A stretch of DNA of 64,000 nt from Pedobacter cryoconitis (GCF_014200605.1 NZ_JACHCE010000003.1:434001-498000), one strand, 5' to 3'; shown: positions 8,025 to 18,054, counted from the first letter of the stretch. A program made the numbers and translations. The notes: generated by a model from the sequence alone, not told the origin.

Positions 8025-10121
8025 TTAATAGAATTTCACTCTATTGTCTTTTATGTCACTTTTATCTTGCAATGCCTGGAATGCTGCTCCTAATGACTTC
8101 TGAGCAATAGCCTGACGCATAGTTTCTTTTTGTTTGTAAGTATTTCCAATTGGAGCAGGATTAGTGAATCCGTTCACTGTGAAAACATATACGCCATGTT
8201 CACCGTCAACTGGTTTAGATAATTTACCTGGTGCTGAACCAAATACGCTACCAATCAATTTATTTTCCTGTGCCGCACCCGGAACAATCGGATTAGAGAA
8301 TACGATGTTTGTAACTGGTGTAACTGCTTTTCCAACTTTCTGAGCTACCTGTGCAAGTGTACCAGCACCTTTAGCTGCATTGTTTAATTTTTCCGTTAGC
8401 ATCTTAGCTTTAACGGCATTGATTACCATTGGTTCAATATCTTTCTTAACTGCATCAAGAGGTAAAATACCTTTTGCTTTGATATCTGTAACGTGAGCTA
8501 CAACAAATGCATTATCCATTTGATAAACTTCTGATAAGACATCTCCTTTTTTAGCTGCAAAACCATCACGGATCAATTGACGTGGATTATCTAATCCTGG
8601 CGCATAACCCTGGCTTCCTGTAATTCTATCTGCGATAGCTACAGTATAACCTAATTTCTTAGCTTCTGCACTAAAGTTATCACCTTTAGCAATATTCAGG
8701 AAAGATGAAGCTTTTTTATAAGCCTGATCTTTAGTTTTGCTGCTTGGGGTAAGGTTTTTCTCAATATAAGCCAGTTTAGCTACTTTAGAAGAACCAATTT
8801 GTTTTTCAATTTTAATCAGGTGAACACCAAACTGTGAACGCACTACTTTAAGATCACCAACCTGACCATTAAATGCTGCATTCTCAAATTCAGGAACCAT
8901 TTGTCCTCTGGAGAAAGTACCAAGCTCACCGCCTTTATCTTTTGATCCGTCTACACTGTAAGTTTTAGCCAGTGCTTCGAAACTTGCACCTTTTTGAATC
9001 AGGCTCTTTAAAGAGTCAGCAAGTTTCTCTGCTTTATCAACCCCACCTAATTTGGTTGCGTCTAAAAGGATATGACTTGCTTTTACCGAATCAGGAGAAA
9101 AACGGGTATCGATCACTTTAACCAGTTTGTAAGAGTTTCCAGTGAACACAGGTCCGTAGAAACTACCTGCTGGTAAAGCGAATACCGCTGAATCAATTTT
9201 CGGGTCTAATTTACCTTTGTTGATATAAGTATATGGAACTTTAACATCAGAGTTCACTGCTGCAAATAATGAATCGCTTTTAGAAGCTTTGAAATCCGAA
9301 GCTAATTTTTCTACCTGGTTTTTAACCGCTGCAGAATCTTCTTTTGTTGGATTTACATTAAATGAAACATACTCAAATGAACGGGTTTCAGTAGGGTTAT
9401 CAAATCTTTTTTTGTTGTTATTGTAGTAATCTGCATAATCAGATTCTGCTGGTTTAACTGATGCATCAGGAATGCTTGCATAGTCTAAACTTACATAATT
9501 GAAGCTAGCCAGTTTATTTCTGTTCTGATACTCATCGTTAGCTTCGATAGAAGTTACGTAAACAGAGTTTTTAATCAGGTTACCATATTTCTGTTGTAAA
9601 GCTTGTTTTTCAACTTCAGCTTCCAGCAAATCCCATTGTTGTTTCAACTGAGGGTTTGTTGCCTGTTGTTTCAATGAATTGATTACCGCAGCACGGTCAA
9701 CCTGACCAGTTTGAGGATTACCAAAATATTGAACGATCAGCGGGCTGGGGTTTTTGCCCTGATATAAATCGAACAATTCTTCACTGGAAATACCTAAACC
9801 TAAACGGTGATACTCTTTAGCAAGTAATAAGCCAGCTAACTCACCATTCCACGCGTTATCAACAGCCATAGCTGTCATTTGAGGATTAGCGCTGCCGCCA
9901 TACTGCTGTTTGAACTGTTGTAAATTCTGATCTACTTTAGGACCAAATTCATCGATGTTGATTTCCTCACCATCCACTGACCCAACAACCTTTTGAGATG
10001 CTGCCCAGAAAGGCTTTCCTACGTTAATTGCATCACCGACTAAAAATGCAACAATTGCAAAACCGATGGCGCCCACTAAGATAATGCCCATGCGATTCCG
10101 CAAAAAAGTCATAAAACCCAT
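8025..10121 (-). CDS. PpiD/SurA-like peptidyl-prolyl isomerase, membrane anchored
   Basis: A 698-aa periplasmic folding factor anchored by one N-terminal helix (about residues 10-32). Next come a SurA_N-like helical region, a parvulin domain at about 345-450 (VKASHILLDA ... GGELGTFSRGQMVPEFENAAF ... GVHLIKIE), and a C-terminal region with a second, degenerate isomerase-like part. The family helps outer-membrane and secreted proteins emerge from the Sec translocon. The length and layout match PpiD-type proteins of Bacteroidota. It is a single-gene unit bounded by terminators on both sides. Confidence 0.93.
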   Translation of the reverse strand: MGFMTFLRNRMGIILVGAIGFAIVAFLVGDAINVGKPFWAASQKVVGSVDGEEINIDEFGPKVDQNLQQFKQQYGGSANPQMTAMAVDNAWNGELAGLLLAKEYHRLGLGISSEELFDLYQGKNPSPLIVQYFGNPQTGQVDRAAVINSLKQQATNPQLKQQWDLLEAEVEKQALQQKYGNLIKNSVYVTSIEANDEYQNRNKLASFNYVSLDYASIPDASVKPAESDYADYYNNNKKRFDNPTETRSFEYVSFNVNPTKEDSAAVKNQVEKLASDFKASKSDSLFAAVNSDVKVPYTYINKGKLDPKIDSAVFALPAGSFYGPVFTGNSYKLVKVIDTRFSPDSVKASHILLDATKLGGVDKAEKLADSLKSLIQKGASFEALAKTYSVDGSKDKGGELGTFSRGQMVPEFENAAFNGQVGDLKVVRSQFGVHLIKIEKQIGSSKVAKLAYIEKNLTPSSKTKDQAYKKASSFLNIAKGDNFSAEAKKLGYTVAIADRITGSQGYAPGLDNPRQLIRDGFAAKKGDVLSEVYQMDNAFVVAHVTDIKAKGILPLDAVKKDIEPMVINAVKAKMLTEKLNNAAKGAGTLAQVAQKVGKAVTPVTNIVFSNPIVPGAAQENKLIGSVFGSAPGKLSKPVDGEHGVYVFTVNGFTNPAPIGNTYKQKETMRQAIAQKSLGAAFQALQDKSDIKDNRVKFY

Positions 10122-10215
10122 AATATCTATTATTTATATTTTTTAAAGAGGGCGCAAGATACAACTTTTGCTAAAAAAAGAAAACAATTTAATGTTTTTG
10201 AATAAGGCCTCATTT

Positions 10216-10254
10216 AAAAGCACACTGACTAACTCAGACAGCCAGTGTGCTTTT
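10216..10254 (-). terminator. Terminator after the TonB-dependent receptor gene
   Basis: Arms 10216-10227 and 10243-10254 form a perfect 12-bp stem around a 15-base loop, 21 bases after the receptor stop codon at 10275. Read leftwards the stem ends in TTTT, so the U-run is short. Confidence 0.75.
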
Positions 10255-10274
10255 TGACTATTTTAACTGAAAAA

Positions 10275-13043
10275 CTATAAGGTTAAACCCACACGAACAA
10301 AGAAGCGTCTTCCATTTCCGCCCATCTGCACCGCATCAAAAGGCCCGGCAGGTTCATTGTTATAAGCAAATCCTTTTGCCCCTTTCACATAACCAAGATC
10401 CGGATGAACATTAAAAACATTATCAGATCCCAGCGTAATGCGGGCTATTTTATTCGGTTTAAACGAGAAATATACATCACTCACTACCTTACCGTTATAA
10501 TTATATAAATCTGGCAGCGGGCCAGACCCATTATCGGCAGGTACAGTAGGATAAATGCTTGTACCATCACCATATCCATAGATTTCAACTTTACCAAAAT
10601 AAGTAAAACGTGTCCCAACAGTAAAATCCTTATGCCCAAACTCAGGATTAAGAGAAAACTTAGCAGGCGGTGCAGAGGCCAGAATGAACTTCTGCTCCCT
10701 TAAACTCAGAAAAGTCTGCTGTAAAGCTTCTGTTCTGCCTAATATTGGCGGATAATTAATCTTATCGATAGTCATATGCTGAAAGTTACCTGTAAACAGC
10801 ATTCTGTACCGGTTATCGCCTATTGTTTTATTGTAATCCAGTACCACATCAAGCCCTCGGTTTGTGGTATTGACAGCATTGGCAAAAAACTGTGCAGAAC
10901 CCACATGAAGGGCTTTCAATGCATTGGTAAAAGAGGGGTCCAGTGAGGTATCATCTGCACTAAACTGACCAGACAAAACCACACGGTCTGTAACCCTGAT
11001 GATATAACCGTCAACTGTAATACTAAATTCAGGAACTGGTTTAAAAGTAAATCCTAAACCTGCATTTTTAGATTTCTCCTGTTTCAGACTGGGTATGCCA
11101 GCAGCCTGCGTGATCGGGCTGCCATTAGGGGTAATCTTAACCTCCGAAATAATAGCTCCCTGCACATTCGTAAACGTAGAACTATAATTAATCTGCTGCA
11201 GCGATGGCGCACGGAAACCCGTTCCAACCGATCCGCGGACATTAAAGTTGTCTGTTATTTTATAACGGGTAGCAAACTTAGTACTGAAATTATAACCAAA
11301 ATCACTGTAATGCTCCAGGCGATTGGCAAAATCAATCAGCCATTTTTCAGTAATATCCACCTCAAAATCAACAAAACCACCAAATACAGACCGGTTTGCA
11401 TTGGCGACATCCCCAGGTTGAAAACCAGGAAAACCCTGTGAACCGGCCGCCTTTACCCCATTGGGATCATAATTTTTATAAGAGGCCTCTTCGCCCGAAA
11501 AAATCTTGTAGCGCTCATAGCGATATTCCGCACCAAAGCCAAGGTTAAATCCCGATAATACTTTATCAAAATGTTTACTAAAATTCAGATTACTTGTATT
11601 CTGCAGAAACGCAGAACCACCATCATCAAAATGTGTTTTATCAGCACCTAAGGAAGCATTATATGTCTTTTTTCCATAAAAATGAAAATTATTATTCCCC
11701 GTATTATTGCTGAAATCCCAATCCCAGGCATCGCCAAAAGTCCCTTTCAGACCAGCTGCAAAAGACAAATCGCTGTTATGGGTTTCAATCAGCGGATTAT
11801 AATAAGAATCCCCATTTGGTGTATTAAAAATTATCCCCTCTGCAGGGATCAATGCTCCAGCTGCAGTGGTTGGAAAACGATCTGGTCTGGCCAGGAAATT
11901 TCTCGAAAAGGCATAAGCATCAGAGCCTTTATAGCTATAACCACCAAAACTATAAAAAGTTGTCTTGCCACTCACCGGGATCTCGTTATTAAAGAATATA
12001 GTTCCATTTTCAGAAGAACCATCTCCATTAGCCCTTCTTGCCGTATTTACAGGCAGTGCTTTAGGATTTGCAGTTGCAGTATCATGTACCTGCCTATAAG
12101 TTTTTCCGCTCTTGGAATAATCAGCTGTGATATTCAAAAACCCTTCCTTGCCAATCTTAAATCCATAATTGGCATCTGCATTCACTGCATTTCCATCAAT
12201 AGCCCCGCCATGCGGATATTGATTGGCAACAATACTTTTACCACTATTAAATGCCGGATCATAATAGCCAGAATAGCCCGCATTGATATTAAACTGATTC
12301 ACCGTTTTCTTCAGAACGATATTAATTACCCCTGCAATCGCGTCAGAGCCATATTGTGCAGAAGCTCCATCTCTTAAAATCTCTACCCGCTCAATGGAAG
12401 CTGTAGGGATAGAACTCAGGTCCACTCCCGAATTGCCCCTGCCCCTTGTACCAAATACCGATACAAAAGCAGTAGAGTGCCTGCGTTTACCATTCACCAA
12501 AACTAAGGTCTGATCTGGCCCCAACCCTCTCAAAGTTCCCAGTTCAACATGATCTGCCCCATCAGAACCAGATTGTTTATTATAATTGAATGAGGGTGCT
12601 GCATAATTCAAAATATCCGTAAGCTCCATACGTCCGGTAGTCGCTGCAGATTTACTCACATTAACAATATCGACCGGAACAGCCGTTTCCAATTTCACCC
12701 GGCCTGCAGAACGGGTACCAATGAGCACCACTTCATCCAGCTGAGCGGTATTACTCTGTAGTACAACATCAATTTTTGTATTGTTTCCAACCACCAAAGT
12801 TACCGGGGTATACCCTGTATAGCTAAAAATCAGTTGATCTGACGGATCTGCTTTAATCGCAAAAGCCCCGTTCTGATTGGTACTGGTACTTAAAGTACCC
12901 CCTTTAATCCGTACAGAAACCCCTGGAATGGTTTCTTTGCTGACCCCATCGGTAACGGTTCCACTAATCACTTTTTTTTGTGCGATTGCTACCCCTGTGC
13001 TAAGAAATAGCAAGGCAGCAATGAAGAATAAATGTTTTCTCAT
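10275..13043 (-). CDS. TonB-dependent outer-membrane receptor
   Basis: A 922-aa outer-membrane active transporter. Seen: signal peptide 1-22 ending AIAQ, a carboxypeptidase-regulatory-like domain at about 24-110 (VISGTVTDG ... IPGVSVRIKG), a plug at about 120-240 (TLRGLGPDQTLVLVNGKRRHS, GSDAIAGVINIVL), then a 22-strand-type barrel to the C terminus. It lacks a SusD partner and is shorter than SusC, so it is probably not a glycan-utilisation receptor; the substrate is unknown. It is monocistronic, with a terminator below and a weak candidate promoter upstream (TAATATTG on the minus strand at 13096-13103). It interrupts the stretch between lptC and the PpiD-like gene. Confidence 0.93.
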   Translation of the reverse strand: MRKHLFFIAALLFLSTGVAIAQKKVISGTVTDGVSKETIPGVSVRIKGGTLSTSTNQNGAFAIKADPSDQLIFSYTGYTPVTLVVGNNTKIDVVLQSNTAQLDEVVLIGTRSAGRVKLETAVPVDIVNVSKSAATTGRMELTDILNYAAPSFNYNKQSGSDGADHVELGTLRGLGPDQTLVLVNGKRRHSTAFVSVFGTRGRGNSGVDLSSIPTASIERVEILRDGASAQYGSDAIAGVINIVLKKTVNQFNINAGYSGYYDPAFNSGKSIVANQYPHGGAIDGNAVNADANYGFKIGKEGFLNITADYSKSGKTYRQVHDTATANPKALPVNTARRANGDGSSENGTIFFNNEIPVSGKTTFYSFGGYSYKGSDAYAFSRNFLARPDRFPTTAAGALIPAEGIIFNTPNGDSYYNPLIETHNSDLSFAAGLKGTFGDAWDWDFSNNTGNNNFHFYGKKTYNASLGADKTHFDDGGSAFLQNTSNLNFSKHFDKVLSGFNLGFGAEYRYERYKIFSGEEASYKNYDPNGVKAAGSQGFPGFQPGDVANANRSVFGGFVDFEVDITEKWLIDFANRLEHYSDFGYNFSTKFATRYKITDNFNVRGSVGTGFRAPSLQQINYSSTFTNVQGAIISEVKITPNGSPITQAAGIPSLKQEKSKNAGLGFTFKPVPEFSITVDGYIIRVTDRVVLSGQFSADDTSLDPSFTNALKALHVGSAQFFANAVNTTNRGLDVVLDYNKTIGDNRYRMLFTGNFQHMTIDKINYPPILGRTEALQQTFLSLREQKFILASAPPAKFSLNPEFGHKDFTVGTRFTYFGKVEIYGYGDGTSIYPTVPADNGSGPLPDLYNYNGKVVSDVYFSFKPNKIARITLGSDNVFNVHPDLGYVKGAKGFAYNNEPAGPFDAVQMGGNGRRFFVRVGLTL

Positions 13044-13244
13044 AGGTCCTGGTTAGTTTTTTGGTTTAGGTAATAATAATATTACATTGAATATACAATA
13101 TTATTCACCCTATGCCGCTAACAACCAATAATTTACCCTAGAATATTCTTTTATATCAGAAAGCCTCTTATTAAGTCACCAACCAGTTAACTAAATCACC
13201 AATTAACTAACACACGTTCGCAGAAGGAAATACTGTGTGATCAT

Positions 13245-13322
13245 AAAAAAAGGTTGTACGTGTATTCAGACATTAGTTCCATGAAATGGAACGTAGACTG
13301 AATACACGTACAACCTTTTTTT
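13245..13322 (-). terminator. Large nested hairpin after lptC
   Basis: The outer arms 13245-13269 and 13298-13322 are perfect 25-bp inverted repeats, A7 at one end and T7 at the other. Inside lies a second hairpin, 7-bp arms 13276-13282 and 13286-13292 with a 3-base loop. The right arm covers part of the lptC stop codon. It works as a terminator for lptC by position, but the stem is far longer than is usual for one. Confidence 0.8.
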
Positions 13323-13893
13323 ATTCCCCTAAATTTCCTTTCAGATAAGTCTCTCCGGAACCCTGCTCAAAAGCAACCGAACCAAAATCTTCTGGTGCAG
13401 TAAAGTTAACCGCATTTAAAACAGTTCCGTCAGGCCTGGTGACTATGCCTTTTGGAGAATAATACATTTTCTTCTGCTGATTCCAGGTAAGTTCTTCTGT
13501 GTTAAAAGTCATTTCGTCCCTGACTACAACTACATTTTTTCTAAAAATGGTCAATTGTTCAGTTTCTTTCCTGATCGCATAATCAGAAGTAATTGTGCCT
13601 GTTATTTTTTGCTGAGGATCAAAGAAGGTAATTTTTATTCCCTTCGGCATTTCCTGATATTTAGTACCAGAAGATGGATTTACCTGATCAAGTATGGGTG
13701 CGAACCCTTTGGCCTTTACGATGGCAGAATCACTAAAAATAATTTCTACGTTTAAAGACCTGTCCTTACTGAGTGTAAGTTTCTTAGAAGAAATAGTAGC
13801 CGCTTTTTTTAAGTCATCATCATTACAAGAGCTTAAAAAAAGCGGAATAAAGCACAGTATAACTATACGTGATAATATACCGGCACAGTTCAT
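13321..13893 (-). CDS. lptC: LPS export periplasmic lipoprotein LptC
   Basis: LptC passes lipopolysaccharide from the LptBFG transporter to LptA across the periplasm. The 190 aa begin with a lipoprotein-type signal whose lipobox cysteine is C23 (LFLSSC), followed by a beta-jellyroll-like LptC domain (about 45-180) with the recognisable ITSDYAIRKETEQLTIFRKNVVV. E. coli LptC is anchored by a helix, whereas lipoprotein forms are usual in Bacteroidota. Its stop lies inside the following hairpin. It follows the barrel protein with a one-base overlap, so the two are co-translated. Confidence 0.88.
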   Translation of the reverse strand: MNCAGILSRIVILCFIPLFLSSCNDDDLKKAATISSKKLTLSKDRSLNVEIIFSDSAIVKAKGFAPILDQVNPSSGTKYQEMPKGIKITFFDPQQKITGTITSDYAIRKETEQLTIFRKNVVVVRDEMTFNTEELTWNQQKKMYYSPKGIVTRPDGTVLNAVNFTAPEDFGSVAFEQGSGETYLKGNLGE

Positions 13894-15215
13894 TAATCGA
13901 ATTTAAATCTTTTAAACCATGTATCATTAAGCGTAAAGCCTAAATGAAAGCTGACATAATTTTCCTGAAGAGATCCACTTTGCATGGTACCCCTGCGGCC
14001 AATTTCAGTAGTAAAGTTCAGTTTATAGAATGTACCCCTGGTTTGTGCATTTGCCAATGGCAGACCCAGACCAAAAGAGACAGCAGCCTGCTTTACGTCC
14101 TGATCAGAAATATTAATATATGTTTTATCGTAACTAAAGCCTAAGCGATAATCAACTCTCTTAAAATAGCTATTGATCGAAGTAATATCAGGTGTAATCT
14201 GACCACCTACCGATACTCCCTGACTATTCTGCAATCCCTGGTTAACACCATTAATAGATAATGCAGACCATTTACCTGTTCTGAAATCCGCTCCGATTAA
14301 CCATTTATTATCTTTTTGCAGGGCGATACCGAAATTATGTATCAAAGGAAGTTTCATGTTAGATTTTCCGCTTCCAATAGAATCTACAGTTTCGACAGTA
14401 ACATTACTTTCTCCTGTATTTCCGTCATACAAGTATTTACTTGCCATGAAGGTCCTTGTTGAATTAACAGTAGATGCTGACGATCCTGAATAACCAAAAG
14501 TCAGTAACATTTTCGAATTCAGGCGGATGTCATATTGTGCACCATAAGAAAAGCTGATACCGCCAACGCTGTTTTTATTTTGAAGACGGGTAGCAAACGC
14601 TGCCGGATCATTCACAAATTCTACACCTTTATTCTCAATCAGGTTTCCAAAAAGATACTCAATATTACCACCGATCCTGAAATGCTCACCAAAACGGTAA
14701 CCATAACCAATATAGGCTTTTGTTAAACCACCCTCACCAGAATAAACATTATTTACCTGAGAAGAGGAAGGGTTCTGAGGATCCGTACCTGTAATAGTTT
14801 GCGGATTAGAAAAGTTATACCCAAGCTCTGAATATGGAAGGATACCAAAACTCAATGCAGAATGCTGATTTACAGGAAATGCCAATGCAAGATGACTTAA
14901 TGTACCATTGAAACTGTTTTCACTCCCGCCATTCTTTTTCAGATTGGTAAAAGTACCACCAATACCCACATCTATCGTAGTTGAAGTAATCCCGGCATAA
15001 GAAGCTGGATTCTGCATATTGATGTTGTTATAACCAGTCGGCTTGTTAACAGCTGTAGAAATACCGCCCATCGCCCTGAACTGAGGGAGCAAAATTCCTT
15101 TTAGATTTCCGATTCCATACTTAGAGTACGGTGATTGAGTCGTAACCTGTGCGTTCACAGAAATGCTGGCTAGCAGAACTAAAACTGCAGTTATATAGTT
15201 AATTTTTTTGTACAT
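13893..15215 (-). CDS. Outer-membrane beta-barrel protein
   Basis: A 440-aa secreted outer-membrane protein with many amphipathic beta strands, resembling the FadL/OmpP1-like barrels of Bacteroidota. I chose ATG 15215, which gives a signal peptide ending NAQ; an in-frame upstream start at 15236 would lie further inside coaX. The N-terminal mature part (TTQSPYSKYGIGNLKG ... RAMGGI) is typical of this group. It overlaps the end of coaX by 17 bases and lptC by one base, so coaX, this gene and lptC form one operon. The function is unknown; the position hints at envelope assembly. Confidence 0.82.
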   Translation of the reverse strand: MYKKINYITAVLVLLASISVNAQVTTQSPYSKYGIGNLKGILLPQFRAMGGISTAVNKPTGYNNINMQNPASYAGITSTTIDVGIGGTFTNLKKNGGSENSFNGTLSHLALAFPVNQHSALSFGILPYSELGYNFSNPQTITGTDPQNPSSSQVNNVYSGEGGLTKAYIGYGYRFGEHFRIGGNIEYLFGNLIENKGVEFVNDPAAFATRLQNKNSVGGISFSYGAQYDIRLNSKMLLTFGYSGSSASTVNSTRTFMASKYLYDGNTGESNVTVETVDSIGSGKSNMKLPLIHNFGIALQKDNKWLIGADFRTGKWSALSINGVNQGLQNSQGVSVGGQITPDITSINSYFKRVDYRLGFSYDKTYINISDQDVKQAAVSFGLGLPLANAQTRGTFYKLNFTTEIGRRGTMQSGSLQENYVSFHLGFTLNDTWFKRFKFD

Positions 15216-15954
15216 ATTCAAATGCAATGACTTCATTTAATCCTTTTAATACTAAATAGGGATCGTGTATAATTTGAGGTGCAAAGATGCTGTTTTTTAA
15301 TTGTTCCAGCAAAAAAGTAGCATCCCCTCCAGTTATAACTACCTTCAGTTCTTTATTATTCTTAGCGTTGAGTGTTATAAAACCTTCAACTTCGTTGATT
15401 ACGCCCTGTAAAACCCCATTTATTATCGCCGTCTCTGTATCTGTACCTGATGGAATATTTTCTAATTCTCTGTCCCACTTCACCAGTGGCAGCTTACCTG
15501 TGTAGTGATTTAAAGCATTGAACCTCATATTTAAGCCCAAACTTATGCTCCCACCATAATAAGCCCCCTCATTGTTTAACAAATCATAAGTAATGCAGGT
15601 ACCTGCATCTATAACCAAACAATTCTGCTGGGGATAAGCGTGGTGAACAGCTATTATTTTAGCCCATCTATCCTGCCCAAGGGTGGATATTGTTTTATAA
15701 TAATTATTAATGCCAGTATTCAAATTGGTAGAAAACGGCAAATAATTAGTTTTAGCCTTTAAAACAGCTACCAATTGAGAATCAGCTTTCTTCACACTGG
15801 AAACAGTGGAATTAACTATTTTATATTCTGCTATTAATGCCGTCAGCACCTGCTGATCAAAATGCTCAAGGATTTGAAAAAATACCAGCACCTTATCCTT
15901 AAAAACAGCTATTTTACTGTTAGTATTGCCGATATCTATAACAAGATTATGCAT
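15199..15954 (-). CDS. coaX: Type III pantothenate kinase
   Basis: CoaX phosphorylates pantothenate in the first step of coenzyme A synthesis and belongs to the actin-like ATPase fold. Seen: the phosphate-1 motif DIGNTNSK at 7-14, GQDRWAKII (pantothenate and dimer region), the phosphate-2 motif VIDAGTCITYD, and the GGSISLGLNMR substrate loop. The length of 251 aa is normal. It is the first gene of the coaX-barrel-lptC group. Confidence 0.95.
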   Translation of the reverse strand: MHNLVIDIGNTNSKIAVFKDKVLVFFQILEHFDQQVLTALIAEYKIVNSTVSSVKKADSQLVAVLKAKTNYLPFSTNLNTGINNYYKTISTLGQDRWAKIIAVHHAYPQQNCLVIDAGTCITYDLLNNEGAYYGGSISLGLNMRFNALNHYTGKLPLVKWDRELENIPSGTDTETAIINGVLQGVINEVEGFITLNAKNNKELKVVITGGDATFLLEQLKNSIFAPQIIHDPYLVLKGLNEVIAFEYVQKN

Positions 15955-16028
15955 TTACCAATCCACACTTCATGTTACAAAGCTATTAATCTTTACCAAG
16001 TTTCAAGCCGTCAAATTGTTAAAAAAAG

Positions 16029-17009
16029 TTAAACAAATAAAAAGAACTGAATTGTCAGAACTAAAATGAGGAATAAACTTTCATAAAACCAGCGTTTTGT
16101 TGCGTTAGAAAAATAATAAGCCAGCAAGACTGCTCCCGGCGGCACACAAAGTAAAAAATGGTACAGCTTGAAGTTTGATTTGGTATAAACACTTAAAACG
16201 CCAATCAAAAACATAAAAAACAGCATTTGAAATGCCTTTCTTGTACTGATAAAACTCCTGAAGAAATTTTCACGCAATTGTATCGTTGCCAAAACCATCG
16301 TTAGTCCTACCGGCACTAACACCAGGTAATCATTATATCTGATTTTAAACATCGAAGGAAACTTATTTTTCAGAGGCAGCCAGATCTTATAAAACATCCC
16401 CAGGTTATCATTCCAGTAATAGAACACTGCCAGGAAGAAAATAATGGTCAGAAAGCCCACCAGTCCGGAAATCCATTCTCTCCAGTTAAACGACCTGTAC
16501 AGCAGCAAACTAAGCCATGTCAGCAACAGCATCATTACAAAAGGAAAATAGATCAATGTCCCTACAGCAATATACAGACCGATATCAAACATCAGCATGA
16601 TCGCATTGGGTGATTTACCGATTTTCAGTAGCTTGTCCATGATCAGGATCAGCATGAAATTGCAGATCAGTACCGGGCTCAAAATCAGAAACGGATCAAA
16701 TAAACTGGCTCCGGTAATAAAAAGCAAAGCTGGCAGAAAACTTGGTTTTGCCAGCAGCGTATGATTATTGACGATTCTGTTGAAAATGATTGCCTGTATA
16801 TAAATCAATAAACCTGCTATCAGGATATTGCCAGTCACAGAAAAACTATCTCCTATAGGAATTTGAATCAGAAACTTGGTATAAGGCTCCAGGAATTCAA
16901 AATTCAATCTGACAGGTGGATTAATCAGGATAGAAATCCGCATAAAAAAAGTATATGCGAACAACAGAAGCAGGTTGATTGGATTTAACGTTTTGAATTG
17001 ATTGATCAT
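16029..17009 (-). CDS. DUF6427 family integral membrane protein
   Basis: A 326-aa polytopic membrane protein with about nine to ten hydrophobic helices spread along its length and a conserved-looking short motif RISILINPPVR near the N terminus. I match it to DUF6427, a Bacteroidota family of unknown function. It stands 30 bases before the glycosyltransferase stop on the same strand, so it is probably the last gene of the lpxH-glycosyltransferase transcript. A role in envelope lipid or glycan handling is inferred from the neighbours only. Confidence 0.78.
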   Translation of the reverse strand: MINQFKTLNPINLLLLFAYTFFMRISILINPPVRLNFEFLEPYTKFLIQIPIGDSFSVTGNILIAGLLIYIQAIIFNRIVNNHTLLAKPSFLPALLFITGASLFDPFLILSPVLICNFMLILIMDKLLKIGKSPNAIMLMFDIGLYIAVGTLIYFPFVMMLLLTWLSLLLYRSFNWREWISGLVGFLTIIFFLAVFYYWNDNLGMFYKIWLPLKNKFPSMFKIRYNDYLVLVPVGLTMVLATIQLRENFFRSFISTRKAFQMLFFMFLIGVLSVYTKSNFKLYHFLLCVPPGAVLLAYYFSNATKRWFYESLFLILVLTIQFFLFV

Positions 17010-17039
17010 GCCATAAATAGAAAGGCAAAGTAAAGAAAT

Positions 17040-18026
17040 TTATCTGGCAAAATCCTTTACAACTTTTGCAATCACATCTGCCGTTTCATCTGGAAAATTA
17101 AATTGATGTTCCTGCGGCTGAAGTACCCATTTCTGAATCACAGGCAGCCAGTTTTTATTAGAACCCCAGATCACCGGCAAACCCATTTGCTGCAAAGCAT
17201 AGGCATTACACTGCTGCTCATACTGGAATTTCATGGGAACGACCAATAACTTCTTTCCTAAAAACAAGGCTTCTGCGGGGCCCTCAAAGCCTCCTCCTGT
17301 AAACAAGCCTTCACAACTGGCCAGGCTGCTGTTAAACTGTTCATTATTAACAGGGCGTACATTTACATTACCATCTGTAAAACTAACTTTAGTATGTTTT
17401 GAAAACACTTCCCACCGAACATGCGGGATCTGTTTTAAAATAGGTACCAGTAATTTATCATCGATTGCCGGCAGATATACCGTATAATGTCCCAGGTTAC
17501 TGGTTTGAAGGTTTCTGATCTCTGAGCGGATAACGGGCGTATGAATAAAATCATCGTATTCCTTGAAGTGAAAGCCCACATAATGTGTAGATGGTGCATA
17601 ATATTTCATCACCAGCTGTGCCCAGTCTATGCTTTTGGGTTTAGGAACTTTTTTTGACTGAAAAGAGGCCTGATGACTCAACCCCACACTTTCTACCCCT
17701 TTCAATTTACAAGCCCAGGCAGTAACAGGCTCAAAATCATTTAAAATAAGATCGTAATTTTTTAAAGGCAGACTGCGCATATCCTTTACAAATCTCGGAA
17801 GGTTCATGGACTTCCAGGTTTCATAATGATCTACACCACCTTTTTTACCGAAAATAAAACTGAATCCGTGAAGCTGATAAGCTACCTGCTGACTTAATTT
17901 AACGTCTGCCTGTGTTCCGCTAATCAACAATTCTACATCACCGTGCTGTTGTAATAAGGGTACAATTTCCCTTGCACGGCTGATATGGCCGTTTCCTGTA
18001 CCCTGAATAGCATAAAGTATCTTCAT
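17040..18026 (-). CDS. GT-B glycosyltransferase, family-28-like
   Basis: A 328-aa cytosolic or membrane-associated glycosyltransferase of the GT-B fold. The N-terminal GTGNGHISRAREI (about 9-21) is the nucleotide-sugar transferase signature seen in MurG/MGT-like enzymes, and the C-terminal GLFTGGGFEGPAEALFLGKKLLVVP (here split: LFTGGGFEGPAEA, LFLGKKLLVVP) is the donor site. It lies 28 bases after lpxH, which points to glycolipid or lipid A-related glycosylation. The acceptor is unknown. Confidence 0.85.
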   Translation of the reverse strand: MKILYAIQGTGNGHISRAREIVPLLQQHGDVELLISGTQADVKLSQQVAYQLHGFSFIFGKKGGVDHYETWKSMNLPRFVKDMRSLPLKNYDLILNDFEPVTAWACKLKGVESVGLSHQASFQSKKVPKPKSIDWAQLVMKYYAPSTHYVGFHFKEYDDFIHTPVIRSEIRNLQTSNLGHYTVYLPAIDDKLLVPILKQIPHVRWEVFSKHTKVSFTDGNVNVRPVNNEQFNSSLASCEGLFTGGGFEGPAEALFLGKKLLVVPMKFQYEQQCNAYALQQMGLPVIWGSNKNWLPVIQKWVLQPQEHQFNFPDETADVIAKVVKDFAR

Positions 18027-18054
18027 CCTTGCCGAATATCTGTAATTTTATTTG

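Noticed and set aside
11682-12377. A long open frame on the plus strand inside the TonB receptor gene
   Set aside because: It is antisense to a well-supported receptor, has no recognisable domain and is rich in residues typical of shadow frames.
10275-13043. A SusC/SusD glycan-utilisation locus
   Set aside because: No SusD-like lipoprotein or glycoside hydrolase lies beside either TonB receptor.
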